From: Roseivirga sp. UBA6061
GTDB taxonomy: Bacteria > Bacteroidota > Bacteroidia > Cytophagales > Cyclobacteriaceae
DNA: 64,000 nt
NCBI GenBank assembly: GCA_002427745.1
Contig: DIYF01000037.1
Coordinates: 38,713 to 102,712 of the forward strand
Direction: 5' to 3'
Within the stretch, counting starts at the first letter, position 1, and each line of letters starts with the position of its first letter. Of this stretch, positions 52,452 through 62,613 are shown piece by piece. The position numbers and the translations under genes were made by a program. The notes below the pieces were generated by a model. That model searched no databases and had not been told where the DNA came from. It saw only the letters and a program-made list of their open reading frames with translations.

Positions 52452-53009
52452 CTATTTAGGGAGTACTACACTATCGATTACGTGGATGACACCATTAGAC
52501 TGGTATACATCATAAAGGGAAATATTTGAAGAATTACCGTTCTCATCGGTGAGCGTGACGTTTCTGCTGCCATTCTTTTTGGCTATGAGCTTACCTCCGC
52601 TCACGGTGTTCAGTACGGCCGTTCCTTTTCCTTTCTTGATGGCTTTCAACAGTGCTGCTGAGTCCATTTTGCCGGCCACTACATGGTAGGTCAGAATTTG
52701 TGTCAGTTGCTGCTTGTTTTCGGGTTTTACCAGGCTGGCCACTGTGCCATCAGGAAGCTTGTCAAAGGCGGCATTGGTAGGAGCGAATACCGTAAAGGGA
52801 CCTTCTCCCTGTAAGGTTTCTACGAGCCCGGCTGCTTTCACAGCGGCTACCAGTGTCGTGTGGTCCTTTGAATTAACTGCATTTTCTATGATGTTCTTTT
52901 TAGGGTACATCACCTCTCCGCCAACAATTACATTGCTTTGGGCAAAGACAGATTGTGCTCCCAATATGAAAAAGGCCACCATAAGTAGTTGTGTGATTCT
53001 GTTTTTCAT
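52452..53009 (-). CDS. Secreted fasciclin (FAS1) domain protein
   Basis: This 185-residue protein has a signal peptide (1-23) and one FAS1 domain with GPFTVFAPTNAAFDKLP near residue 68, ILTYHVVAG near 107 and NGVIHVIDSVVLP at the C-terminus. FAS1 proteins are adhesive or envelope proteins. Two ECF sigma factors of the type that often controls fasciclin genes lie 9 and 15 kb away, but no direct link is visible. Confidence 0.93.
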   Translation of the reverse strand: MKNRITQLLMVAFFILGAQSVFAQSNVIVGGEVMYPKKNIIENAVNSKDHTTLVAAVKAAGLVETLQGEGPFTVFAPTNAAFDKLPDGTVASLVKPENKQQLTQILTYHVVAGKMDSAALLKAIKKGKGTAVLNTVSGGKLIAKKNGSRNVTLTDENGNSSNISLYDVYQSNGVIHVIDSVVLPK

Positions 53010-53097
53010 TTGTCTGTTTTTTGAATTTCAGACATACCTACGGACTTGGTGAGTCAACTGGATTTAGGGGGATGAAAATTTTTTTCATCTTTGTTCC

Positions 53098-53343
53098 ATG
53101 TCCCCGAAAAAAGAGAATATCATTTTCCTTCTTTTATTGTTCCCTGCCACTTTTGCGGCTATTCTCCTTTTTTTCGGAGATCCGGAAGCCCTGGGTGATG
53201 CAGCTACCACGGAATATGTGCTGAAGACATTGTTATACCCGGCCGTACTGGGGCTGATCGTTTTGTTATGGCGGAAGATCGACAGGCGCATCAAAAATGA
53301 CCGGCCTATGTATGATGATGAAATATCGGAGGATAAGTCATGA
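53098..53343 (+). CDS. Small two-helix membrane protein
   Basis: An 81-residue protein with two membrane helices (about 8-24 and 41-58) and an acidic tail. Its stop overlaps the DUF2721 start (ATGA), so the two are co-translated. Family not recognised. Confidence 0.65.
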   Translation: MSPKKENIIFLLLLFPATFAAILLFFGDPEALGDAATTEYVLKTLLYPAVLGLIVLLWRKIDRRIKNDRPMYDDEISEDKS

Positions 53344-53747
53344 ATATAGATATTTCAACCCCGGCTTTGCTGTTTCCGGCCATCACGCTTTTGCTGCTGG
53401 CCTTTACCAACCGTTTTGTGGCCCTGGCTACCCTGGCCAGAGGTTTGAGGCAGCGATATAATGAAAGTGGTGAAGATCAGCCGACTGTGTTGGGGCAGAT
53501 CAAAAACCTCAAAGTAAGGCTCCTGTTGATTCGTAATATGCAGGCTTTGGGGATCGGCAGTTTTTTCTGCTGTGTGCTCAGTATGGTGTATATGTACTTG
53601 CATAGGCAACAAACTGGTGAGTATATTTTCGGAGCAAGCCTCTTCTTGCTCCTGGCCAGCCTTACTTTGTCCTTTATTGAGACCCAAATCTCTACCAAAG
53701 CACTGAACCTGGAACTCAGCGACCTCGAGGAAAAAACTAAGAAATAA
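53340..53747 (+). CDS. DUF2721 family membrane protein
   Basis: This 135-residue protein has three membrane helices (about 6-24, 73-92 and 100-118) and a cytosolic loop with GQIKNLKVRLLLIRNMQALGIG. These fit DUF2721. Function unknown. It ends the short operon, with a strong terminator directly after it. Confidence 0.85.
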   Translation: MNIDISTPALLFPAITLLLLAFTNRFVALATLARGLRQRYNESGEDQPTVLGQIKNLKVRLLLIRNMQALGIGSFFCCVLSMVYMYLHRQQTGEYIFGASLFLLLASLTLSFIETQISTKALNLELSDLEEKTKK

Positions 53748-53755
53748 ATCTTAAG

Positions 53756-53800
53756 GGACGGTTTCCGTCTGCCATGCTTGACAGACGGAAACCGTCCATC
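53756..53800 (+). terminator. Intrinsic terminator with 16-bp perfect stem
   Basis: The arms 53756-53771 and 53782-53797 pair perfectly (GGACGGTTTCCG and its complement at the ends), and a short T-run follows. It sits 9 bases after the DUF2721 stop. Confidence 0.85.
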
Positions 53801-53804
53801 TTTT

Positions 53805-53861
53805 AATACTTGCGGACGCAAGTATTTTTTTAGCAAAAAAAGTTGTCTGAACAACTTTTTT
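53805..53861 (+). promoter_or_regulatory. Two palindromic operators over a predicted MarR promoter
   Basis: Palindrome 1 (53805-53826) has arms AATACTTGCG and CGCAAGTATT around GA. Palindrome 2 (53836-53861) has arms AAAAAAGTTGT and ACAACTTTTTT around CTGA. Both are perfect. A promoter with TTG at 53843 and TAAATTTA at 53865, 19 bases apart, overlaps palindrome 2, so a protein bound there would block transcription. Confidence 0.6.
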
Positions 53862-53893
53862 CTGTAAATTTACTCCCTGATTTGCCTCCTTTT

Positions 53894-54346
53894 ATGGACT
53901 TCGGTAAGGCCCTCTTTCACCTCAATAGCAACCTCGGGTATAACCTTTACCGGACATACCTGCTCTTTCACCGGGAATTGATTCGAGGGTTGAAAGCGTA
54001 CGGGGTGACTCCGGAGCAGTGGCAGGTGCTGATTATCCTGTGGAATCACGGAAGTGTTACTCCCACGGAAATCAGTAAGGTCACCTTGCAGGATTTGCCG
54101 TCTATCTCACGTATGCTCGTGCGGATGGAGCGTAACGGCTGGACAGAAAGAGTAGTTAATGAAAAAGACGGAAGGTCTTTTCACGTTATACTTACTGACA
54201 AGGGGAAAAATCAGAAAAATGAAATGATGCTGGCGCTGGAAAAGCACTTTGCGCTATTCCTCAAAAATGTACCGGCAGAAATGAATTATGGAATCAAACA
54301 GGAGCTCCTGAAGTTGAGGACGCTACTGAACGATTATACACCGTGA
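53894..54346 (+). CDS. MarR family transcriptional regulator
   Basis: The protein has 150 residues from the ATG at 53894; the frame is open from a TTG at 53843, but that lies inside the predicted promoter. The winged helix has PEQWQVLIILWNHGSVTPTEISKVT, then ISRMLVRMERNGWTERVVNEKDGRSFHVILT. The gene stands alone, with two perfect palindromes directly upstream, which fits autorepression. The regulated function is unknown. Confidence 0.9.
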   Translation: MDFGKALFHLNSNLGYNLYRTYLLFHRELIRGLKAYGVTPEQWQVLIILWNHGSVTPTEISKVTLQDLPSISRMLVRMERNGWTERVVNEKDGRSFHVILTDKGKNQKNEMMLALEKHFALFLKNVPAEMNYGIKQELLKLRTLLNDYTP

Positions 54347-54356
54347 ACGTAAATAG

Positions 54357-54460
54357 GTCATTTCGAAGAAAGTTTACTTTCTTAAATACATCTCTTCATA
54401 TGTTTAGGTTGAAACGAGATTTGCCGGCTGGAAGCAGAAGGTTTCCAGCCGGGAAATGAC
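54357..54460. repeat. REP-like palindromic element (GTCATTTC...GAAATGAC)
   Basis: GTCATTTC at 54357 and GAAATGAC at 54453 bound the element, and an inner hairpin CGGCTGGAA/TTCCAGCCG lies near its 3' end. It follows the MarR gene by 10 bases, like the other GTCATT-type elements placed after genes. Confidence 0.6.
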
Positions 54461-54522
54461 CCTCCTGAAATTTCACTTGCACATCCCTCCAAATCCCTCT
54501 ACATTCAGGCAAAATCCTATAT

Positions 54523-55470
54523 ATGTCAACTCTGTTGAGGTCTGTTTTCTTATCGCTTGCTTTTCTAATCACTGCTTGTTCTCAGTCTGGTTCTGATACC
54601 CTCAAATCTGCCAACGCAAGAGGTTTTACTGAGGCAGTATTCGCCCTTAAAGGAGCCAAATCCTTTTATACCTGGACAGAGGACCGCATTCCTATGATCA
54701 GTGCCCATCGTGGCGGACCTTATCCGGGTTATCCCGAAAATGCGATTGAAACCTTCAGCTACATCGCGGATATTATGCCGGCAGTTATTGAATGTGACAT
54801 AGAAATGACCAAAGATTCGGTGCTGATCATGATGCACGATAATACGCTTGACCGAACCACAACAGGTACCGGAAAGGTAAGAGATTACCTCTGGTCAGAA
54901 TTAAGGGAGTTAAAGCTGGTGGATAATGATGGCGTTACAACTGATTTTACAATCCCCACGCTCAGAGATGTGCTTGATTGGGTGCCCGGAAAAGCGCTGC
55001 TGACCCTGGATGTAAAAAGGGGAGTGCCTTTCGAAAAGGTAATTGCTGAAGTACAGGAGACAAATACGGCTATGTTTTCAACCATCATTACCTACAATGC
55101 CAATGATGCTCAAAAGGTATATAACATTGACCCGTCTCTTATGATTTCTGTGGGGATAGGCAATGAGCAGGCTTATGAAGCACATAAAAACCTGGGCATA
55201 CCTGACGAGAACATGATCGCTTTTGTGGGGCTGTCAGAGCCGGGTCAGGAGCACTACCAGTTTTTACACGAAAAGGGTATTTATTGCATCCTGGGAGTGC
55301 TTGGTAACCTCGACAAAAAGGCGGAAGCCAAAGGGGACTCCATTTATGCGGGCTTTGTAGAACGGGGAGCAGATATTCTGGCAACCGACAGACCACTGGA
55401 AGCTGCCAAGGTGATAGCGCCCTTAGTACCGGAAATAAGTTCAAAAAGAGAATACTTCAATGGCTATTGA
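54523..55470 (+). CDS. Glycerophosphodiester phosphodiesterase, lipoprotein
   Basis: This 315-residue protein has a signal peptide with the lipobox ITAC (Cys19). The GDPD fold shows ISAHRGG near residue 59, PENAIETF, the metal-binding ECDIEMTKDSVLIMMHDNTLDRTTTG run and a C-terminal LATDRP. It splits glycerophosphodiesters to glycerol 3-phosphate and an alcohol in the periplasm. Its end overlaps the threonine aldolase gene by 11 bases. Confidence 0.9.
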   Translation: MSTLLRSVFLSLAFLITACSQSGSDTLKSANARGFTEAVFALKGAKSFYTWTEDRIPMISAHRGGPYPGYPENAIETFSYIADIMPAVIECDIEMTKDSVLIMMHDNTLDRTTTGTGKVRDYLWSELRELKLVDNDGVTTDFTIPTLRDVLDWVPGKALLTLDVKRGVPFEKVIAEVQETNTAMFSTIITYNANDAQKVYNIDPSLMISVGIGNEQAYEAHKNLGIPDENMIAFVGLSEPGQEHYQFLHEKGIYCILGVLGNLDKKAEAKGDSIYAGFVERGADILATDRPLEAAKVIAPLVPEISSKREYFNGY

Positions 55471-56476
55471 TTTAAGAAGTGACACACTGACCCGACCTAC
55501 CCCGGGTATGCTGGATGCCATGATGTCGGCATCAGTGGGAGATGATATGTTTGGTGAAGATCCGACCGTGGCAGCACTGGAAACCAAAGCGGCAGAAATG
55601 TTTGGCATGGAGGCCGGGCTCTACTGTGCTTCGGGTACCATGACCAACCAGATAGGTATCAGGCTGCACACTACCCTGCAGGATGAGGTCATTTGTCATA
55701 AGTACTCACATATCTATCTCTATGAAAGTGGGGGTATGGCTTCTAATGCCGGGGTTTCCGTGCGACTCCTGGATGGAGATCGGGGAATGATCACGGCTGA
55801 ACAGGTGGAGGCTGCTATTCAGCCAGACGATGTGCACGCTCCGGTTTCCAGGCTGGTTTCTCTGGAAAATACGATGAATAAGGGCGGTGGAAGCTGTTAT
55901 GATTTTGACGAGATTCTTAAGATCAGAAAAGTGTGTACCGAACGTGGTTTAGGTTTTCACCTGGATGGTGCAAGGCTTTTTAATGCTATGGTGGCCACAG
56001 GTCAGACGGCCAGGCAATATGGAGAAGTGTTCGATACCATTTCCATCTGCCTCTCTAAAGGCCTGGGAGCTCCGGTGGGTTCGGTATTGTTGGGTACTGC
56101 TCAGGATATTAAGCGAGCCAAGCGTGTCAGAAAGGCCATGGGCGGAGCCTGGAGGCAGGCGGGATATATCGCAGCCGGTGGTTTGTATTCTCTTGAAAAT
56201 CATATTGAAAGACTGGAGGAAGATCACAGTAAGGCACAGACCATAGCTTCTGTACTGGCTGAGCAGGGCTATGTAGAGGAAGTGCTGCCCTGTGAGACAA
56301 ATATTCTGATTTTTAAGCTAACGGATGCTTATACCAATGAGTCTTTTCTGGCAAAACTAAAGGAGCATGACGTCCATGCCTTTGGCTTTGGTCCGCAGTT
56401 GATTCGTTTCGTGACGCACTATGATTTCACAGATGATCACCTCGATCAGCTTTTGAAAGTGCTCAGGAGTATCTAG
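55460..56476 (+). CDS. ltaE: Threonine aldolase (low-specificity type)
   Basis: This 338-residue fold-type I PLP enzyme has LRSDTLTRPTPGML at the start, GDDMFGEDPTV near 31, HLDGARLFNA near 172 and the PLP lysine near residue 199 in SICLSKGLGAPVGS. It cleaves threonine or allo-threonine to glycine and acetaldehyde. It overlaps the preceding gene by 11 bases and is followed by a small unknown gene 8 bases later. Confidence 0.93.
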   Translation: MAIDLRSDTLTRPTPGMLDAMMSASVGDDMFGEDPTVAALETKAAEMFGMEAGLYCASGTMTNQIGIRLHTTLQDEVICHKYSHIYLYESGGMASNAGVSVRLLDGDRGMITAEQVEAAIQPDDVHAPVSRLVSLENTMNKGGGSCYDFDEILKIRKVCTERGLGFHLDGARLFNAMVATGQTARQYGEVFDTISICLSKGLGAPVGSVLLGTAQDIKRAKRVRKAMGGAWRQAGYIAAGGLYSLENHIERLEEDHSKAQTIASVLAEQGYVEEVLPCETNILIFKLTDAYTNESFLAKLKEHDVHAFGFGPQLIRFVTHYDFTDDHLDQLLKVLRSI

Positions 56477-56483
56477 GAAAGCC

Positions 56484-56831
56484 ATGTCAGGGGTACATTT
56501 CAGAATCAACTATCAGGTACTACAGAAGAGGAAGTTTGAGCAGTTTATTCAAAAATTTGCCCGAGAGATAGATGTGTCCTTAGAAAACCTCATAATAGAG
56601 CGGTATCAAAAAATTCCGGAGCAGTTTCAGGCCGAATTCCGGGTAGAGTTGAATAATGAATCCGGCTCAGATACTGTATATCAAATGCTGATATGGGCGA
56701 ATTGTCTTTCACCTCGCGGTTGGTCTATCAATGGCCCCCATGTGGATAATAATTTGGTCTTTGAGTGCATTTATTCCGATAATGATGAGGCCAATCCGTT
56801 AAAATGGGCTCATCTGGAGTTTGAAAACTAA
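56484..56831 (+). CDS. Small hypothetical protein
   Basis: A soluble 115-residue protein of unknown family, with NYQVLQKRKFEQFIQKFAR near the start and a C-terminal PLKWAHLEFEN. Clear ATG start 8 bases after the aldolase stop, so it is the third gene of that operon. Confidence 0.65.
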   Translation: MSGVHFRINYQVLQKRKFEQFIQKFAREIDVSLENLIIERYQKIPEQFQAEFRVELNNESGSDTVYQMLIWANCLSPRGWSINGPHVDNNLVFECIYSDNDEANPLKWAHLEFEN

Positions 56832-56868
56832 GTGAGCACAGGAGTTGGCTCAATGATAAAAAGAAGCA

Positions 56869-58047
56869 ATGAAAAATTTTTTAATAGCACTGGTTGTGCT
56901 GGTTGGTTTGACAGCCTGTCAGTCAGATTCAAAACAAGAAGCAAAACAGACTACCGTGGATGAAGATAAGCTCACTCTCTTTGTTGGTACTTATACGCGT
57001 AAAGAGGGGCATGTAGATGGGCAGGGAGAAGGGATTTACGTGTACGAAATGGACAAAAAAACAGGAGCTTTGAGCTATGTTTCTACTTCTGAGTCTATTA
57101 TCAGCCCTTCTTACCTGGCGGTACACCCTAATCAGAAGTGGGTATATGCGGTGAACGAGTATGACGGAGGAGAAGATAATTATGCCTCAGTCACTGCTAT
57201 GGAGTATGACAATGAAAGCAGGGAACTGACTTATATGACCCAGGCTTCCACGATGGGACAATATCCTTGTCATGTCAGTATCGACAATACCGGCAATTTT
57301 GTGATGGCGGCCAATTATGTGGGCGGCAGTGTTGTATTGTTTCCAATTAATGAGGAAGGCCTGATCACAGAAACCAGCTCTTACAGAAAACATAAAGGCA
57401 GTACCAGCCATCCGAGACAGGAGGCTCCGCATGCACACATGATAGTACAGCATCCTACGAAGAACTGGGTCTTTGCCGTAGATCTGGGAGCAGACAGGAT
57501 TTATGAGTATAAACTGGATACCCTGTCTATGACCCTTGATTATGTAGATGATTACCCGAATTCACCCAAAATGAGCGGGCCAAGACATATCGCTTTCCAT
57601 CCTGAAAAGGAAGTTGTCTACACACTGAATGAATTACTTGGTACAGTTGAAACATTGAGACTGACTGATGACAGCCGGTTTAGAAGAAGCCTTCAGATTA
57701 TTTCTACAATGGCTGAGGGTGATAACAGAGATGCGGCCAGTGCTGCTATTAAAGTACATCCTTCCGGTAAGTTTCTTTATGCTTCCAACAGAGGAGAAGT
57801 AAATGACATTGTCGTTTTCTCGATTGGTGAAGACGGTACATTGACCACGGTTGGCAGACAATCTACTTTTGGTAATGCTCCCCGTGACTTTGTAATAGAC
57901 CCGAGCGGTACTTTTCTGCTGGCGGCCAATCAGAATACCAATAATGTGATTACCTTCAGAATTAATCAGCAGACGGGAATGCTGGAGGAAACGGGGATTG
58001 AAACGGAAATCCCCACACCGGTGTGCCTGAAATTTCTGGCTCCCTGA
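56869..58047 (+). CDS. Lactonase-family seven-bladed propeller lipoprotein
   Basis: This 392-residue protein has a signal peptide with the lipobox LTAC (Cys17) and repeated propeller blades (SYLAVHPNQKWVYAVNE, KVHPSGKFLYASNRGE, DFVIDPSGTFLLAANQNTN). It matches the 6-phosphogluconolactonase/PgL-like propeller family, but the lipoprotein location suggests an extracytoplasmic substrate. It follows the small hypothetical gene by 38 bases. Confidence 0.87.
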   Translation: MKNFLIALVVLVGLTACQSDSKQEAKQTTVDEDKLTLFVGTYTRKEGHVDGQGEGIYVYEMDKKTGALSYVSTSESIISPSYLAVHPNQKWVYAVNEYDGGEDNYASVTAMEYDNESRELTYMTQASTMGQYPCHVSIDNTGNFVMAANYVGGSVVLFPINEEGLITETSSYRKHKGSTSHPRQEAPHAHMIVQHPTKNWVFAVDLGADRIYEYKLDTLSMTLDYVDDYPNSPKMSGPRHIAFHPEKEVVYTLNELLGTVETLRLTDDSRFRRSLQIISTMAEGDNRDAASAAIKVHPSGKFLYASNRGEVNDIVVFSIGEDGTLTTVGRQSTFGNAPRDFVIDPSGTFLLAANQNTNNVITFRINQQTGMLEETGIETEIPTPVCLKFLAP

Positions 58048-58073
58048 AAAAAGACTTTAGCCCATTAAAGACG

Positions 58074-58107
58074 AAAAACCCTGCGGATACTACCTCGCAG
58101 GGTTTTT
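58074..58107. terminator. Bidirectional intrinsic terminator
   Basis: AAAAACCCTGCG (58074-58085) and CGCAGGGTTTTT (58096-58107) pair perfectly around a 10-base loop. It separates the rightward lactonase gene from the leftward HtrA gene. Confidence 0.92.
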
Positions 58108-58135
58108 ACTTCCATTTTGATCACAAGATGATCTA

Positions 58136-59623
<1,488 letters not shown>

Positions 59624-59929
59624 TATTTACTCCTTTCGTATTTGTTCTCTTCCTCGTTTAAGTGCCTGGCGAAGGGGACCCGCCATTTATGGCAACCTAA
59701 CTATAACAAACATACGGCCAAGTGGCTCAAAGGGCGATTCTGATCGTGTTAATTAAAGTTAAAATGTACTTTGGCTGAGTCTTCAAAGGGAATTGCCGCC
59801 CGGGAATAGTAAACTCTCTCTGACATTGCTCCTGAACTTTGACAAAGAGCCGGACTTATTGGCAGCATGTTTCCTGTTGAGGACTCCCGTTTTTGACCGT
59901 TTTTATCACTATTCAGAATTGAAATCGGC
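59624..59929. other. Divergent intergenic region with no gene seen
   Basis: This stretch holds promoters for the leftward protease and rightward GH3 genes. Apart from T-rich runs and the -7 box of the GH3 gene I see no conserved structure, small frame or repeat. Confidence 0.5.
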
Positions 59930-59937
59930 TATATTTG
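59930..59937 (+). promoter_or_regulatory. Putative -7 promoter box (TATATTTG) of the GH3-dxr-rseP run
   Basis: TATATTTG is a full match to TAnnTTTG and ends six bases before the chosen ATG at 59944, so the mRNA would be leaderless or nearly so. No clear -33 TTG at the expected distance. Confidence 0.45.
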
Positions 59938-59943
59938 CAGGCT

Positions 59944-61440
59944 ATGGGAGTAAGGTCTGTACTGAGTAAGCCGTTTGCAAAACGTATTGCCAAACAGCAA
60001 CGCAAGTGGTCACTGAAGCCGATGGAAACACAGCAGGCTGTATTTGATCAAATCATATCAAAAGCGACTCCCACTGCCTTCGGTAAAGATCATGGTTTCG
60101 GAGATATCCGTTCTTATGAGGATTTCAAAAGGCAGGTTCCTGTTCGTGATTATGAGGCACTGCGCCCCTGGGTAGACCGGGTGGTAAAAGGAGAATCTGA
60201 TATACTGTGGCCGGGAAAACCGACTTATTTTGCAAAGACATCCGGTACCACATCCGGTACCAAGTATATTCCCATCACCAAAGATTCCATCCCCAATCAT
60301 ATTACCAGCGCGCGCAATGCTTTGCTGAGTTATGTGGCACAGACAGGAAAGAGCAAGTTTCTGGATGGAAAGCTGATTTTCTTATCCGGTAGCCCGGAAA
60401 CTGTGAAGACGGCCGGTGTTAATACGGGCAGACTTTCCGGAATAGTCAACCACCATGTGCCGGGATATCTCAGAGGCAACCAAATGCCCTCTTACGAAAC
60501 CAATTGCATAGAAGACTGGGAGGAAAAGGTAGACGCCATTGTGGCCGAAACACTGGGGCAACCCATGAGCCTGATCTCGGGCATCCCGCCCTGGGTACAG
60601 ATGTACTTTGATAAAATTCAGGAGAAGACCGGCAAGGCGATTAAGGATGTTTTTCCGGACTTTGAAATGTTTGTTTATGGTGGAGTGAATTTTGAGCCAT
60701 ACCGACAGAAACTGTACGAGACGATAGGCAAGAAGGTAGATTCCATAGAGCTGTATCCGGCTTCTGAGGGCTTTATTGCCTATCAGGATTCACAGGTGGA
60801 CGAAGGTTTATTGTTATTGCTCAAAACCGGGATTTTCTTCGAATTTATTCCTGCTGATGAGTACTTCAATGAAAACCCGACCCGGCTGAGCATTGGTGAG
60901 GTTGAACTGGGTGTCAACTATGTCCTGATTATCAACAGCAATGCAGGACTCTGGGGTTATTCTATAGGAGATACGGTAAAGTTTGTTTCCAAAGACCCAT
61001 ACCGACTGATCGTTTCAGGCAGGATCAAGCATTTTATCTCAGCCTTTGGTGAGCATGTGATAGGTGAGGAGGTAGAAAAGGCCATGAAACATGCGGTAAG
61101 TAAACATCCTGAGACGGAATTGGTTGAGTTTACCGTAGCGCCACAGGTTACTCCTCAGGAGGGACTGCCTCTGCATGAGTGGTATGTGGAATTTGCGACA
61201 GAACCGACTGATTTGGAGGGCTTTGAAAAAGACCTAAATTTGCAGCTTCAAAAATTGAATACTTACTATGATGATCTCATTACAGGAAGTATTCTGAAAA
61301 ACCTGGAAGTGAAATCCCTTCAACAGGATGCTTTCAGAAATTATATGAAATCTCAGGGAAAGCTGGGAGGTCAGAATAAAGTACCGCGGCTGTCAAATGA
61401 CCGCAAGATCGCGGATGAATTAATGCACTATATTAAATAG
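59944..61440 (+). CDS. GH3 auxin-responsive-promoter family protein (acyl-adenylate-forming)
   Basis: The protein has 498 residues from the ATG at 59944; a TTG three codons upstream overlaps the -7 box. The ATP loop TSGTTSGTKYIP lies at 99-110, with an SLISGIPPWVQMYF middle and the NAGLWGYSIGDTVKF segment near 340. Plant GH3 enzymes join amino acids to acyl acids. The bacterial members are poorly studied. It begins a run with dxr and rseP, with 9 and 0 bases between. Confidence 0.88.
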   Translation: MGVRSVLSKPFAKRIAKQQRKWSLKPMETQQAVFDQIISKATPTAFGKDHGFGDIRSYEDFKRQVPVRDYEALRPWVDRVVKGESDILWPGKPTYFAKTSGTTSGTKYIPITKDSIPNHITSARNALLSYVAQTGKSKFLDGKLIFLSGSPETVKTAGVNTGRLSGIVNHHVPGYLRGNQMPSYETNCIEDWEEKVDAIVAETLGQPMSLISGIPPWVQMYFDKIQEKTGKAIKDVFPDFEMFVYGGVNFEPYRQKLYETIGKKVDSIELYPASEGFIAYQDSQVDEGLLLLLKTGIFFEFIPADEYFNENPTRLSIGEVELGVNYVLIINSNAGLWGYSIGDTVKFVSKDPYRLIVSGRIKHFISAFGEHVIGEEVEKAMKHAVSKHPETELVEFTVAPQVTPQEGLPLHEWYVEFATEPTDLEGFEKDLNLQLQKLNTYYDDLITGSILKNLEVKSLQQDAFRNYMKSQGKLGGQNKVPRLSNDRKIADELMHYIK

Positions 61441-61449
61441 CACACCTCC

Positions 61450-62613
61450 GTGGAGGACTCGGCAAAGAAACACATCGCCATTCTTGGTTCAACTGGTTCT
61501 ATCGGAACCCAGGCACTTGAAGTAATAGCCGCTAACCCTGACCGTTTTCAGGCAGAAGTACTGACCGCACAGAACAGTGCGGACTTGCTTATCAGGCAGG
61601 CCCTTGAATTCAAACCCAATACTGTGGTGATTGGTAATGAGGATTTGTACGACCAGGTATTTGAGGCACTCGATGCTCATGATATCAAGGTATATGCCGG
61701 GACTAATGCCTTAAATTCTGTGGTGCAGATGGATACGGTGGACCTGGTACTTACCGCGCTGGTAGGCTATGCCGGGTTGACTCCCACGATTAAGGCCATA
61801 GAGAGCGGCAAAGATATTGCCCTGGCCAACAAAGAAACTCTGGTGGTGGCAGGCGAGCTGATCACCGGTCTGGCAAGAGAAAAAGGGGTCAATATTTACC
61901 CCGTTGACTCAGAGCACTCGGCTATTTTCCAGTGCCTGGTAGGTGAGTTCCACAACCCGATCGAAAAGATTATACTGACTGCTTCTGGCGGACCCTTCCG
62001 TGGAAAGGATCGTGCCTTCCTGGCCAATGCCAAAAAAGAGCAGGCACTGAAGCATCCCAACTGGGATATGGGGGCAAAGATAACAATCGACTCTGCCAGT
62101 ATGATGAACAAGGGTCTGGAGGTGATCGAAGCCAAATGGCTCTTCGGTCTGAATCTGGAGCAGATTGAAGTCATTGTGCATCCACAGTCAATCATTCATT
62201 CCATCGTTCAGTTCGAGGATGGTAGCATGAAAGCACAGATGGGTTTGCCGGATATGAAGCTGCCTATCCAGTTTGCCATGACTTATCCCGAAAGGATGAA
62301 GACGGATTTTCCACGCTTCGACTTCATCAATTATCCGTCACTTACTTTTGAAAAGCCTGATATGGAAACTTTCAGGAATCTTTCACTGGCCTTTGAGGCT
62401 ATGAAGCAGGGAGGGAATATGCCTTGTATCCTCAATGCGGCCAACGAAATAGCGGTGAGTGGCTTCTTAAAAGATCAGGTAGGCTTCCTGGAAATGTCGG
62501 ATGTGGTGGAGGAATGCATGCAGCAAATATCCTTTTTGAAAAAGCCAACGTATGAGGACTATGTTCTCACGGATAAAGAAACGAGACAAAAAGCATTAGA
62601 ATTAATTAGTTAA
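61450..62613 (+). CDS. dxr: 1-deoxy-D-xylulose 5-phosphate reductoisomerase
   Basis: The protein has 387 residues from a GTG. The NADPH motif GSTGSIG lies at 13-19, and ANKETLVVAG, the metal-binding DSEHSAIFQCL and TASGGPFRG follow. It makes 2-C-methyl-D-erythritol 4-phosphate in the MEP isoprenoid pathway. Its stop overlaps the rseP start (TAATG), as is common in bacteria. Confidence 0.96.
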   Translation: MEDSAKKHIAILGSTGSIGTQALEVIAANPDRFQAEVLTAQNSADLLIRQALEFKPNTVVIGNEDLYDQVFEALDAHDIKVYAGTNALNSVVQMDTVDLVLTALVGYAGLTPTIKAIESGKDIALANKETLVVAGELITGLAREKGVNIYPVDSEHSAIFQCLVGEFHNPIEKIILTASGGPFRGKDRAFLANAKKEQALKHPNWDMGAKITIDSASMMNKGLEVIEAKWLFGLNLEQIEVIVHPQSIIHSIVQFEDGSMKAQMGLPDMKLPIQFAMTYPERMKTDFPRFDFINYPSLTFEKPDMETFRNLSLAFEAMKQGGNMPCILNAANEIAVSGFLKDQVGFLEMSDVVEECMQQISFLKKPTYEDYVLTDKETRQKALELIS

